DNA of 64,000 nt from an uncultured Bacteroidia bacterium. Its GTDB lineage: Bacteria; Bacteroidota; Bacteroidia; Bacteroidales; F082. Below the pieces are notes generated by a model. That model had not been told where the DNA came from. It worked only from the letters and a program-made list of their open reading frames with translations, and made no database searches. Both the position numbers and the translations under genes were made by a program. The stretch is from NCBI GenBank assembly GCA_902794155.1, contig CADBGN010000004.1, positions 58,882 to 122,881 on the forward strand, given 5' to 3'. Below are positions 51,039 through 59,129 of the stretch, in pieces; within the stretch, counting starts at the first letter, position 1; each line of letters starts with the position of its first letter.

Positions 51039-52387
51039 AGACCATGAATGTCTCGCAATCGTTTTTTTACGAAATCGACAAGATAGCCCATCAGGAGATT
51101 CCTTCTGCTGTGATGGCAAGAGCTCGTCGCTCGTTGCTTGACTATTTGGCGGTGACCTGTGCGGGTACTGCTTTCCAAAAAGACAAGCTAAAAAACTATT
51201 TTGGTTTTGTTTGTCCGGAAGCAGGTGGCTTCAAGGCTATCGGTACAGGCAAAAAACTGGCTTTGAAAGAGGTTGTGTTTCTTAACGGCCTTAACGCTCA
51301 TGCTTTGGACTTTGACGATGGAACCAATTCGGGTATCATTCATTTAGGATCTCCCATTTTTTCGCTTCTGTTGCCGCTTTCCCAACGCTACAACACGGGA
51401 ATAGAAGAAATGCTGAAAGCGGCTATCGTTGGCTATGAGGCTTCCTATACCTTGGCAGTTTCCATTCAGCCACAACACAAGGCCCTAGGATTTCATGCCA
51501 CGGGAACATGCGGTACAATAGGGGCAACTTTGGCCGCGGCTTACATGCTTGGTTTTACTGAAGAAGAACGCTATCAGGCTTTTGCCACGGCATGTGTGTC
51601 GGCATCAGGAATGCTGAAGGTGCTTGACGACGGATCGGAACTGAAGCCATACAATGTGGCTAAAACGGCGCTTTTGTCGTTGACCAGTCTTCAGTTAGCC
51701 AAGGCTGGGTTCAAAGGCCATGTCGATCCCATGGGTGGCTATCGCGGTTTTCTGAAGATGATGACTGGTGACGAGCATACACCCATAAAGTCGACCTTGC
51801 TGAATGGCACATATGCCATCATGAAAAGCTATACCAAGCCTTATGCTTCCTGCCGTTATACACATCCTCCCGTGGAAGCTGCAATTCATTTGAGGAACCA
51901 ATTTGGCTTGAAGCCAGAGGCAATAGAGAAAATCAAGGTGGAGACATATAGTCTTGCCGTTTCTGGTCATGACCATACGGATATTGCAAGCCCTTATTCG
52001 GCCAAGATGAGTACCCCCTATAGCACGGCTGTCGCTCTAATCTATGGCAAAGCAGGTTTGAAAGAGTTCGAGCAAGCATGTCTGACGGATGTAACAGTCA
52101 AGGCATTGACAAATAAAGTTGAAGTAGTGTCAGATGAAGAAATGAGTCGCATTTTTCCAGAGAAGCAAAGTGCGATGCTTACGGTGATGACCCATGACAA
52201 CACTTATTCAGAGCGTGTTGATTTTCCCAAAGGGGAACCGGAGAATCCAATGAGTGAAGAAGAGTTTCGTGGACGATACGAAGACTTGATGACATACGGG
52301 CAAGTTGACAGAGCCGCGTTTGAGGCAATTTATAAAATGGTCAGTAAACCGAACGCCAAGGTTTCGGAATTAATTAAAGACTTGTAA
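51035..52387 (+). CDS. MmgE/PrpD-family protein
   Basis: The 450-residue protein shows MmgE/PrpD motifs: ARARRSLLDYLAVTCAGTAFQ, LNGLNAHALDFDDGTNSGIIHLGSPIF (read in parts), ATGTCGTIGATLAAAYMLGF, KPYNVAKTALLSLTSL and KPYASCRYTHPPVEAAIHLRN (read in parts). Known members are 2-methylcitrate dehydratase, cis-aconitate decarboxylase and iminodisuccinate epimerase, all acting on C4 to C7 polycarboxylic acids. The start overlaps the reductase stop (ATGA). Substrate cannot be assigned, but a di- or tricarboxylate fits both its neighbours, the lyase and the hydratase. Confidence 0.88.
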   Translation: MKTMNVSQSFFYEIDKIAHQEIPSAVMARARRSLLDYLAVTCAGTAFQKDKLKNYFGFVCPEAGGFKAIGTGKKLALKEVVFLNGLNAHALDFDDGTNSGIIHLGSPIFSLLLPLSQRYNTGIEEMLKAAIVGYEASYTLAVSIQPQHKALGFHATGTCGTIGATLAAAYMLGFTEEERYQAFATACVSASGMLKVLDDGSELKPYNVAKTALLSLTSLQLAKAGFKGHVDPMGGYRGFLKMMTGDEHTPIKSTLLNGTYAIMKSYTKPYASCRYTHPPVEAAIHLRNQFGLKPEAIEKIKVETYSLAVSGHDHTDIASPYSAKMSTPYSTAVALIYGKAGLKEFEQACLTDVTVKALTNKVEVVSDEEMSRIFPEKQSAMLTVMTHDNTYSERVDFPKGEPENPMSEEEFRGRYEDLMTYGQVDRAAFEAIYKMVSKPNAKVSELIKDL

Positions 52388-52391
52388 AAGA

Positions 52392-53519
52392 ATGGTAAAC
52401 CAAAAAGAATTATTTGATGCATTGAGCGAAATGGGTGTTGACTTTTTCACAGGTGTGCCCGATTCGCTGTTGAACGACTTTTGTCTATATATGACCAACA
52501 ACATGACGGCCAAACAACACGTGATGGCTGCCAACGAAGGCAATGCCATTGGCATTGCTGCTGGTCACTATATGGCCACGGGTAAGTTGCCTTTGGTCTA
52601 TATGCAGAATTCTGGTATTGGCAATGCGACCAATCCTTTGCTTTCGCTCACGCACGATTGCGTGTATGGCATCCCGATGTTGCTGGTCATCGGTTGGCGC
52701 GGCGACCCGTCCATCAACGACCATGCCCAACATAAGAAACAAGGAGAGTTGACCCCCGTCTTGATGAAGGATATGGATATTCCTTACGAAATCCTCGATG
52801 ATGAGAATACGGTGATTGAGAAGTTCCGTTGGGCAGCCGATAAGGCCCGTGAGATTTCCTCACCAGTTGCCTTGATTGCCAAAAAGGCCATATTGACGCA
52901 AAAAGAAAAGAAACAACAGTATCCCGAAAGTCCCTTGATGAATCGTGAGGAAGCCATATCAGCCGTTATTGATGTTTTTGGCGAAGATGCAATTTATCTC
53001 GGAACCACGGGTCGTGCCACGCGGGAGGTACACGAACAGTTGAAACTGCATGGAATTGAAGAGGGCCATGAGTGGCAAAACGTAGGCTCGATGGGACATG
53101 TGTCGTCTGTTGGCCTTGGATTGGCTCTGGCTTGTCCTGATAAAAGGATTGTGGTTTTTGATGGTGATGCTGCAGCCGTGATGCACATGGGAGCTTTGGC
53201 TACCAACTGCCGTTACAAGGCTTCGAATCTTATCCATATCGTACTCAATAATGGTGTGAACGAATCTGTCGGAGGACAACAATCGGCCGGACAATTGATT
53301 GACTTGACAGGAGTGGCAAAATCGTGTGGTTATCGCAACATTGGCCATGCCGTTGAGACAAAAGAAGAATTGCAACAGGTAATGAGAACTTTGCCAGGTG
53401 ACGACATGCCTACTTTTGTTGATGTTCATGTCCGTCAAGGTATCCGCCCCGACATGCCCAAACTTGGCATTGACCATAAGGCACATAAAGAGGCCTTGAT
53501 GCGTCGGCTTTTGAAATAG
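52392..53519 (+). CDS. Phosphonopyruvate decarboxylase-like ThDP enzyme
   Basis: The 375-residue enzyme has the hallmarks of phosphonopyruvate decarboxylase (AepY/Ppd/Fom2): VDFFTGVPDSLLNDFCLYM, the catalytic Glu in AANEGNAIGIAAGHYMATGK, VYMQNSGIGNATNPLLSLT, IGWRGDPSINDHAQHKKQGELTP (read in parts), and the ThDP-Mg site FDGDAAAVMHMGALATNC...NNGVNESVGGQQS (read in parts). Ppd converts phosphonopyruvate to phosphonoacetaldehyde; sulfopyruvate decarboxylase is a close relative. The usual partner PEP mutase is not in the window and the AEP aminotransferase is also missing. It is embedded 4 and 3 bases from its neighbours in a C4-acid operon, so its substrate may be another 3-substituted pyruvate. 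Confidence 0.88.
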   Translation: MVNQKELFDALSEMGVDFFTGVPDSLLNDFCLYMTNNMTAKQHVMAANEGNAIGIAAGHYMATGKLPLVYMQNSGIGNATNPLLSLTHDCVYGIPMLLVIGWRGDPSINDHAQHKKQGELTPVLMKDMDIPYEILDDENTVIEKFRWAADKAREISSPVALIAKKAILTQKEKKQQYPESPLMNREEAISAVIDVFGEDAIYLGTTGRATREVHEQLKLHGIEEGHEWQNVGSMGHVSSVGLGLALACPDKRIVVFDGDAAAVMHMGALATNCRYKASNLIHIVLNNGVNESVGGQQSAGQLIDLTGVAKSCGYRNIGHAVETKEELQQVMRTLPGDDMPTFVDVHVRQGIRPDMPKLGIDHKAHKEALMRRLLK

Positions 53520-53522
53520 AAG

Positions 53523-54830
53523 ATGAGAAAAAGCTTCTTGTTTTTCCTTTTGTCATTGACCTTGTTTTCTGTATGCAATGGTCAGATAAAGGTGGGAAAA
53601 CCATCGCTTTTTGTGGATGACGTGGGTAGCCCAGGTGCACAAAATGCGGTGAAGAAGGCGCATCAGATGACGGATTTGGAGTTCGTGTCATACGATACGC
53701 TCAAAGCGAACTCCAAAAAAACCTATCTGCCAAATAAGCGTTATAAAGGTTTAATATATTCATTTCCTCAGGAAACCAGTACTTTTGTTGGATTGGATGT
53801 GAGCTTTCATACCTTCATGACGGCATTACACAATCCAAGAAGTGTTGTCTATACAGAGCATCTTAACAAGTATCCGTATCATGGAAAACATATAGGTTCT
53901 TATTACGGAACAGTCTGTAGCGGTTTTGTTTCATACGCATTGGGATTTAAAGCTTATCAAACTACTTATGACATAGCAGAGCATGATTTCATGACCCTTG
54001 TTGACGACCAATCGGCTAGAGGGATACAGTTGGCCGATGTGCTATGGCAAAAAGGGCATGTGGCTTTGATTACCGGAATAAGGCGAGATAAGTCCAACGG
54101 AGAAATTGTGCGGATTGAAATCAGTGAAGCTTGGCGGTCGGGTTGTCGTCGTCGGGTGGTAGAAGGTGAGTCGGCATTTAATAAGATGCTGTTGGATGGG
54201 AAATGGAAGATTTATCGATATAAGGATCTTGAAAAGAATGAATACAAACCTTGGACAGAATTTGTAGCTGTTGAAGGGGAACAAAGCACTCCATTTCAGT
54301 ACAACGAAGCGATTTGTCCCAACAAAGGCGACAAGTCTTGTTATGTCACGGGCGAGAATGTCGTTTTGAACCTTTCTGAGGGCTATAGGAAAGTAGAGAT
54401 CTATAAAGATTCGAAATTCTATAAACGGCTTAGGATTGGTAATGATTTGGATGTCATATTGAGAGATTTGCCTTATGGTGATTATCAAGCAAGGTTGGTC
54501 AAATGGTGGCATAAAAGTGATTTTGCCTATTGGAAGGTGATTGACGCTGATGTCGATGTTGGAACAGAAGTGGTTTCGTTTCATTCCAATAACGCAACCC
54601 CGGTTTATTTGGAATTTTGTACCATCACGGGATCAAGACCTACTTGGGCCTGGTATGTTTTGACAGAAAAAGACATTGCAAATGGTTGGGTAAAGGTTTC
54701 ACCGCGTGTTTCAAATAGATTGAAGCAGAAAACATCAAAAATGTATGCCAAAGTGCATTTTGAGTGCGATTATGGTAGGGTGGTTAATAAGCCTGTCTTA
54801 TGGAATACAAATGTTATAAAAGCAAATTAG
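53523..54830 (+). CDS. Secreted Cys/His (NlpC/P60-like) hydrolase-like protein
   Basis: A signal peptide (MRKSFLFFLLSLTLFSVCNG) precedes a 415-residue mature protein. Residues about 120-210 look like a papain-type NlpC/P60 or CHAP core: candidate nucleophile Cys in GTVCSGFVSYALG, candidate His in LADVLWQKGHVALITGI, and polar residues in RIEISEAWRSG. The C-terminal 200 residues are beta-rich (KVEIYKDSKFYKRLRIGNDLDV, read in parts) and may bind the polymer or the surface. NlpC/P60 enzymes cut amide bonds next to D-amino acids in cell walls. It is unexpected inside a tight metabolic operon, and could process an amide-linked surface polymer. Confidence 0.65.
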   Translation: MRKSFLFFLLSLTLFSVCNGQIKVGKPSLFVDDVGSPGAQNAVKKAHQMTDLEFVSYDTLKANSKKTYLPNKRYKGLIYSFPQETSTFVGLDVSFHTFMTALHNPRSVVYTEHLNKYPYHGKHIGSYYGTVCSGFVSYALGFKAYQTTYDIAEHDFMTLVDDQSARGIQLADVLWQKGHVALITGIRRDKSNGEIVRIEISEAWRSGCRRRVVEGESAFNKMLLDGKWKIYRYKDLEKNEYKPWTEFVAVEGEQSTPFQYNEAICPNKGDKSCYVTGENVVLNLSEGYRKVEIYKDSKFYKRLRIGNDLDVILRDLPYGDYQARLVKWWHKSDFAYWKVIDADVDVGTEVVSFHSNNATPVYLEFCTITGSRPTWAWYVLTEKDIANGWVKVSPRVSNRLKQKTSKMYAKVHFECDYGRVVNKPVLWNTNVIKAN

Positions 54831-54837
54831 AACAACG

Positions 54838-55344
54838 ATGATAGAACTTACGACTCCTTTAAGTGAAGAGGTTATCCGTGGATTGAAAGTCGGTGATGTG
54901 GTGACCATCACGGGCAATATCTATACAGGCCGTGATGCCGTGTTGCCTAAAATTGTGAAGGCAGCAGAGGAAGGCACCTTGAAAGACTTGGGTATCGACT
55001 TGCAAGGCTCGGTCATTTTTCACACGGCTGTCAGCCCTGCGGGCGTGGGACCTACTTCAAGCAATAAAGTGGAAATAGAGTGTACTTTTGAGCCATTGTC
55101 GCGTCATGGAGTAAAAATGCACCTTGGCAAGGGAGCCATTTCCAAAGAGACAGTAAAGGCATTGGCCGAGCAAAATGCTGTCTTTGCCATCATTCCACCC
55201 GTGACCGCTTTGTTGGGTAGCCAGACTGTTGAACAAGAAATAGTCGCTTTCCCCGAATTGGGTATGGAAGCTTTCAACCGTTTGAAAGTGGTCAAGTATC
55301 AAGCCATTATTGCCGCAGCGAAAGGAGAATCAATCTATGACTAA
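54838..55344 (+). CDS. Fumarase / L-tartrate dehydratase-type hydro-lyase, beta subunit
   Basis: The 168-residue protein matches the C-terminal domain of class I fumarases and TtdB: VGDVVTITGNIYTGRDAVLPKIV (read in parts), VIFHTAVSPAGVGPTSSNKVE, HLGKGAISKETV and VTALLGSQTVEQEIVAFPELGMEAF (read in parts). Together with the alpha subunit it adds or removes water across a fumarate- or tartrate-like substrate with a 4Fe-4S cluster. Beta precedes alpha here, the reverse of ttdAB order, and the two genes overlap by 8 bases. It is a split heteromeric enzyme in place of the fused FumA form. Confidence 0.9.
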   Translation: MIELTTPLSEEVIRGLKVGDVVTITGNIYTGRDAVLPKIVKAAEEGTLKDLGIDLQGSVIFHTAVSPAGVGPTSSNKVEIECTFEPLSRHGVKMHLGKGAISKETVKALAEQNAVFAIIPPVTALLGSQTVEQEIVAFPELGMEAFNRLKVVKYQAIIAAAKGESIYD

Positions 55345-56182
55345 TATAAAAGAAAAAGTGGCCGATTGCCTTGTTAGGGCAGGATCGACTTTTCGTGAAG
55401 ACCAAAAGGAAGCTTATCGCAGAGCGATTGCTGATGAATCCAACAGCCAGAGCTGCTGGGTGATGCAACAAGTGCTTGACAACGCCATTGTCGCTGAAGA
55501 AAGAAGAAGTCCCCTTTGCGATGACACGGGAATTCCCCATCTTTTCCTTGAAGTGGGAAAGAATCGCTCCGTCACAGGAGAAATGATGCAGGAAATCATG
55601 GAAGGTGTGGAGCTTGGTCTCCGCCAACTTCCTGGTCGTCCGATGGCCATCATGGGTGATGATAATGCCCGCATTGACCAAAGTGGGGGCTTGAACCCTG
55701 ATTCAGGTGCCTTGAAACCCTCTCCTATCCTAATCAAACCCGTGGACGAGGATGTGATTCGCCTCACGGTGCTGATGCTTGGCGGTGGTCCAGCCATTCG
55801 TGGTATCACTCAACGCATCTTCCATAAGCACAATGTGGATGTGGTAATCGATGAAATTGTCAACCGTGCAAAAGAAGGCGTGTCAAAACTTGGATGCAGT
55901 CCTTGCGTGTTGGCTGTAGGTATAGGCCGTTCGCAGTTCGAAGCCACGAGCATGATGATGGAGGCGATGGTGTATGGTGACTTCAATAAACAAACCGATT
56001 TTGAAAGGAAGATAACCGAAAAAGTAAACGAAGCCAACATCGGTCCGCTTGGTTTAGGTGGTAAGCATAGTGTTTTGGCTACCTTTGCGAAAGTGGGGCC
56101 GCAGCGTGCTAGTGGAGTGAGAATTGTGGCATTGAGACCGTGCTGCTGCTTTGAGCCGAGACGGGCCAGTGTTGAATTGTAA
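55337..56182 (+). CDS. Fumarase / L-tartrate dehydratase-type hydro-lyase, alpha subunit
   Basis: The 281-residue protein shows the Fe-S cluster Cys motifs of the class I fumarase N-terminal domain: SPLCDDTGIPHLFLEVG, LGCSPCVLAVGIGRSQFEATSMM (read in parts), and a C-terminal ALRPCCCFEPRR. GGGPAIRGITQRIFHKHNVD is family-like. The start at 55337 overlaps the beta stop; the frame from 55310 is longer but less likely. Since the host should have its own fumarase elsewhere, this copy probably has a special substrate such as a malate- or tartrate-related acid from the operon. A weak terminator lies about 125 bases downstream, ending the operon. Confidence 0.88.
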   Translation: MTNIKEKVADCLVRAGSTFREDQKEAYRRAIADESNSQSCWVMQQVLDNAIVAEERRSPLCDDTGIPHLFLEVGKNRSVTGEMMQEIMEGVELGLRQLPGRPMAIMGDDNARIDQSGGLNPDSGALKPSPILIKPVDEDVIRLTVLMLGGGPAIRGITQRIFHKHNVDVVIDEIVNRAKEGVSKLGCSPCVLAVGIGRSQFEATSMMMEAMVYGDFNKQTDFERKITEKVNEANIGPLGLGGKHSVLATFAKVGPQRASGVRIVALRPCCCFEPRRASVEL

Positions 56183-56307
56183 ATAAGTATTAAAATTTGG
56201 AGCGCAAATGCATCTACCTTTGCCTGATTCACGTGAGTGAAGCTGTGATCCAATAATTGAGGGTTGCTTCATTAGTTTCTGTTGATGTCATGGAACATGA
56301 GACGAAT

Positions 56308-56337
56308 AAAAGCGTCGCTTTAGGGCGGGGCTTTTTT
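56308..56337 (+). terminator. Possible terminator after the fumarase-like operon
   Basis: AAAAGC (56308-56313) can pair with GCTTTT (56330-56335), and an inner AAAGCG/CGCTTT palindrome lies at 56309-56321; a T-run follows. The stem is short. This lies in the 259-base gap between the operon and the ATPase gene; apart from it and the promoter at 56412 I see nothing in that gap. Confidence 0.35.
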
Positions 56338-56411
56338 GTTTTGTGATGTAGCATCCTGAAGGATTGAAGAATTTTTTGTCATCTTATGGTTATCATTTTA
56401 TGACAAAATTG

Positions 56412-56419
56412 TATCTTTG
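56412..56419 (+). promoter_or_regulatory. Predicted -7 box of the AAA ATPase gene
   Basis: TATCTTTG, 23 bases before the ATG at 56442, in an A/T-rich context. No ideal -33 element is visible. Confidence 0.5.
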
Positions 56420-56441
56420 CGGCAAATAATAGAATAGACCC

Positions 56442-57557
56442 ATGATAAATCCTTTTGTTACAAACGGTTATGCTGGTGAAGCCTATTTCTGCGACCGAGT
56501 TCAGGAAACGAAAGACATCACTGCTTGGTTGTTGAATGGTAACAATATTGCGCTCATATCACCACGTCGTTATGGAAAGACAGATTTGATGCGGCATTGT
56601 TTTGAGCAGAATGAAATCAAAAAACGCTATTATACCTTTATTATTGACATTTACTCTACCAAGTCGCTTTCAGAGATGGTCAACAAAATGGGACGTGTCA
56701 TTCTTGATGAGCTTAAGCCCAAAGGGAAACAGCATTGGGAAGCTTTTCTCAATATGATGCACTCCCTCAAGACAGGCATAACTTATGATGCAATGGGTCA
56801 GCCATCCTGGAATGTTTCGGTGGGCGATATAGCCAATCCCAACAATACCTTGGATGAGATATTCCATTATTTGCAACAGGCCGACAAACCTTGTCTTGTA
56901 GCCATCGATGAATTCCAGCAGATTTTGAAATACAGCGACACTAATGTGGAGGCCTCCCTTCGTACTTATGTTCAATACTGCAGTAATGCCAATTTTGTCT
57001 TCTTGGGCTCGCAACGTCATTTGATGGGATCCATGTTCGTTTCTCCCAACCGGCCTTTCTATCAAAGCGTAACGGTTATGAACCTCAATCTCATTGATGA
57101 GGAGAAGTATTGGGAGTTCTGCAATGCCCATTTTGAAAAGGCTGGTAAAACTATCGATAGGGAAACAGTAAGGCAACTATATGCCCAATTTGAAGGTGTG
57201 ACTTTCTACCTGCAAAAAGTAATGAATGTGCTCTTCATGCGTACAGCTGAAAATCAACATTGCACCATTAATGATCTTCAGTCTGCTGTTGACTATATCA
57301 TTGATTTCACTAATCATACCTATGAAGATCTGATGTATCAATTACCTGAGAAACAAAGCCTTGTATTAAGAGCGATTGCCAAAGAGGGCAAAGTGAAACA
57401 AATCACCTCTGGTAAGTTCGCAAAACACTATGGATTGATTTCACCAAGTGCAGTTAAATCGGCGGTTAACGCATTATTGGACAAGGATTTGATTACCCAA
57501 GACAAAGGGGTCTACCAAGTTTATGATAAATTTTTGGAAATCTGGCTGAAACGCTAA
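56442..57557 (+). CDS. AAA ATPase of the archaeal-type (ATPase_2) family
   Basis: The 371-residue protein has an N-terminal NPFVTNGYAGEAYFCDRVQETKDI, Walker A in ISPRRYGKTDLMRHCF (about residues 38-48), Walker B in PCLVAIDEFQQI and sensor-like FVFLGSQRHLM. A C-terminal winged-helix-like part follows (VLRAIAKEGKVKQITSGKFAKHYGL, read in parts, to DKFLEIWLKR). Such STAND-like ATPases are abundant in Bacteroidales and mostly uncharacterised. A partner PD-(D/E)XK nuclease domain found in some relatives is absent. It has its own promoter and its link to the glycan locus is not evident. Confidence 0.85.
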   Translation: MINPFVTNGYAGEAYFCDRVQETKDITAWLLNGNNIALISPRRYGKTDLMRHCFEQNEIKKRYYTFIIDIYSTKSLSEMVNKMGRVILDELKPKGKQHWEAFLNMMHSLKTGITYDAMGQPSWNVSVGDIANPNNTLDEIFHYLQQADKPCLVAIDEFQQILKYSDTNVEASLRTYVQYCSNANFVFLGSQRHLMGSMFVSPNRPFYQSVTVMNLNLIDEEKYWEFCNAHFEKAGKTIDRETVRQLYAQFEGVTFYLQKVMNVLFMRTAENQHCTINDLQSAVDYIIDFTNHTYEDLMYQLPEKQSLVLRAIAKEGKVKQITSGKFAKHYGLISPSAVKSAVNALLDKDLITQDKGVYQVYDKFLEIWLKR

Positions 57558-57618
57558 TTCTCAATTCAATTCTCAATTCTCAATTGTTAATTGTCAATTA
57601 AAAAAATCTCTATTTTTG
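57558..57618 (+). promoter_or_regulatory. Short tandem repeats and predicted promoter of the aminotransferase gene
   Basis: 57560-57600 consists of TCTCAATTC/TTAATTGTCAATT words, like other A/T-rich tandem spacers in the window. TTG (57591-57593) and TATTTTTG (57611-57618) follow, 17 bases apart, with the ATG at 57638. Confidence 0.55.
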
Positions 57619-57637
57619 CCACGTAAAATATAACCCT

Positions 57638-58933
57638 ATGGAACGCAAACGCATCTACCTCTGCTTAGCCCACATGAGCGAAGCAGGACTTGAAAAAAAG
57701 TATATCCAAGAAGCCTTCGACACCAATTGGGTGGTGCCGCTGGGACCTAATGTCAATGGGTTTGAGAAAGATCTTGAAGATTTTGTCAACGGCACGTCCG
57801 TAGAGACGTACGGCCGTACGTCTCTACAAACGCCGTTGCAAAAACGTGTTGTTGCCCTCTCCGCCGGCACGGCGGCCGTACATCTTGGATTGATTGCCTG
57901 TGGCGTGGGACCTGGCGATGAGGTCATCGTGCAGTCCTTCACTTTCTGCGCCTCTTCGCACCCCATCACCTACCTTGGCGCAAAGCCGATCTTCGTCGAT
58001 TCAGAGAAAGATTCTTGGAACATCGACCCCGAACTGATGGAAAAGGCCATCAAGGACCGCATCGCCAAGACGGGCAAGAAACCTAAAGCCATCGTGCCAG
58101 TAGCCCTTTATGGCATGCCTTACGATATCGACCGTATCATGGAAGTTGCCAACAAATATGGTATACCTGTCGTCGAAGATGCTGCTGAAGGCTTTGGCAG
58201 CCGTTGGAAAGGACAGGTACTGGGCACCTTCGGTGAATATGGCGTACTCTCCTTCAATGGTAACAAGATGATCACCACCTCAGGCGGCGGCGCACTCGTC
58301 TGCCCCAACCAAGAAGCTTGGCAGAAGATCATGTGGCTTGCCACCCAAGCCCGTGAGGCTTATCCTTATTATCAACATGAGGCTGTCGGTTATAACTACC
58401 GCATGTCGAACATCTGCGCTGGTATCGGTCGCGGACAAATGACCATCGTCAACGACCACATCGACCATCACAAGCATGTCTTTGAGTTGTACAAGGAATT
58501 GCTGAAGGACGTAAAAGGTATAGAGGTGCACGGCAACCCCGACGAGCGCTACGATGCCAATTTCTGGCTCAACACCATTACCATCGATCCGAGTATTCGC
58601 ATCAAAGGACAGGAGAACGCCTATAAAACTATCATCCAAGGTGCCGTGGGTGGTGCTGCGGGCGTGGTGCATGCCTCTGAGAACGCTCACACCGACTGCG
58701 AACCCAACAATAACGTAGAAGCCTTGCGCGTTTGGCTTGACCAAAGAGCTATTGAAGCCCGTCCGTTGTGGAAACCGATGCATAAGCAGCCTGTCTATAA
58801 GGATGCACCAGCCTACGTCAATGGTGTTTCTGAAGCCTTGTTTAAAGTGGGTATGTGTCTGCCTTCTGGGCCTTATGTCAGCGATGACGATGTGAAATAT
58901 ATCGTGGATTGCATCAAAGAAGCTGTTTTATAA
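57638..58933 (+). CDS. DegT/DnrJ/EryC1/StrS-family PLP sugar aminotransferase
   Basis: These enzymes add an amino group from glutamate to a keto-sugar nucleotide. Motifs are RIYLCLAHMSEAGLEKKYIQEAF, VVALSAGTAAVHLGLIACGVGPGDEVIVQSFTFCAS (read in parts), PVALYGMP, VEDAAEGFGSRWKGQ and the PLP Lys in LSFNGNKMITTSGGGAL (about residue 208). GYNYRMSNICAGIGRGQM is the usual later motif. At 431 residues it is longer than the usual 370-400. One extra piece, residues about 54-68 (VETYGRTSLQTPLQK), is encoded by a 28-base family E palindrome and its edge. A further insertion (GAVGGAAGVVHASENAHTD) occurs near residue 330. It may serve the WbpB-like product or an RmlB-type 4-keto sugar. Confidence 0.9.
   Translation: MERKRIYLCLAHMSEAGLEKKYIQEAFDTNWVVPLGPNVNGFEKDLEDFVNGTSVETYGRTSLQTPLQKRVVALSAGTAAVHLGLIACGVGPGDEVIVQSFTFCASSHPITYLGAKPIFVDSEKDSWNIDPELMEKAIKDRIAKTGKKPKAIVPVALYGMPYDIDRIMEVANKYGIPVVEDAAEGFGSRWKGQVLGTFGEYGVLSFNGNKMITTSGGGALVCPNQEAWQKIMWLATQAREAYPYYQHEAVGYNYRMSNICAGIGRGQMTIVNDHIDHHKHVFELYKELLKDVKGIEVHGNPDERYDANFWLNTITIDPSIRIKGQENAYKTIIQGAVGGAAGVVHASENAHTDCEPNNNVEALRVWLDQRAIEARPLWKPMHKQPVYKDAPAYVNGVSEALFKVGMCLPSGPYVSDDDVKYIVDCIKEAVL
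57800..57827 (+). repeat. In-gene perfect 28-base palindrome, family E (copy 3, inside the DegT gene)
   Basis: GTAGAGACGTACGG followed directly by its exact reverse complement, read in frame. AACGGC (57788-57793) and GCCGTT (57833-57838) extend the symmetry on either side. Confidence 0.9.
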
Positions 58934-58943
58934 TTTATTATAA

Positions 58944-59085
58944 GAGTTTCCCGCTTGCGGGAATGGAGTATAGTTTATATGTTATTTAGCGGCGGCATTG
59001 GGTACTTGCGTATGTAAGGATCCTACTGCCGCCGCTGTTATGATAACACAAATTTGACTCCATTCCCGCCACAAGGCGGGAAACT
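58944..59085 (+). repeat. Intergenic palindromic repeat, family F (copy 2)
   Basis: The same plan as 27958-28093: end hairpins GAGTTTCCCGC/GCGGGAATGGAG and CTCCATTCCCGCC/GGCGGGAAACT, and a central TAGCGGCGGC...GCCGCCGCT enclosing GTAAGGATCCTAC. Loops differ between copies while stems are kept. It sits between the aminotransferase gene and the gmd promoter. Confidence 0.8.
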
Positions 59086-59107
59086 TCTTTTATATTGAAT
59101 TTATTTC

Positions 59108-59115
59108 TATTTTTG
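59108..59115 (+). promoter_or_regulatory. Predicted -7 box of gmd
   Basis: TATTTTTG, 14 bases before the gmd ATG, implying a very short leader. Confidence 0.5.
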
Positions 59116-59129
59116 CAAAAAAAAGAACC

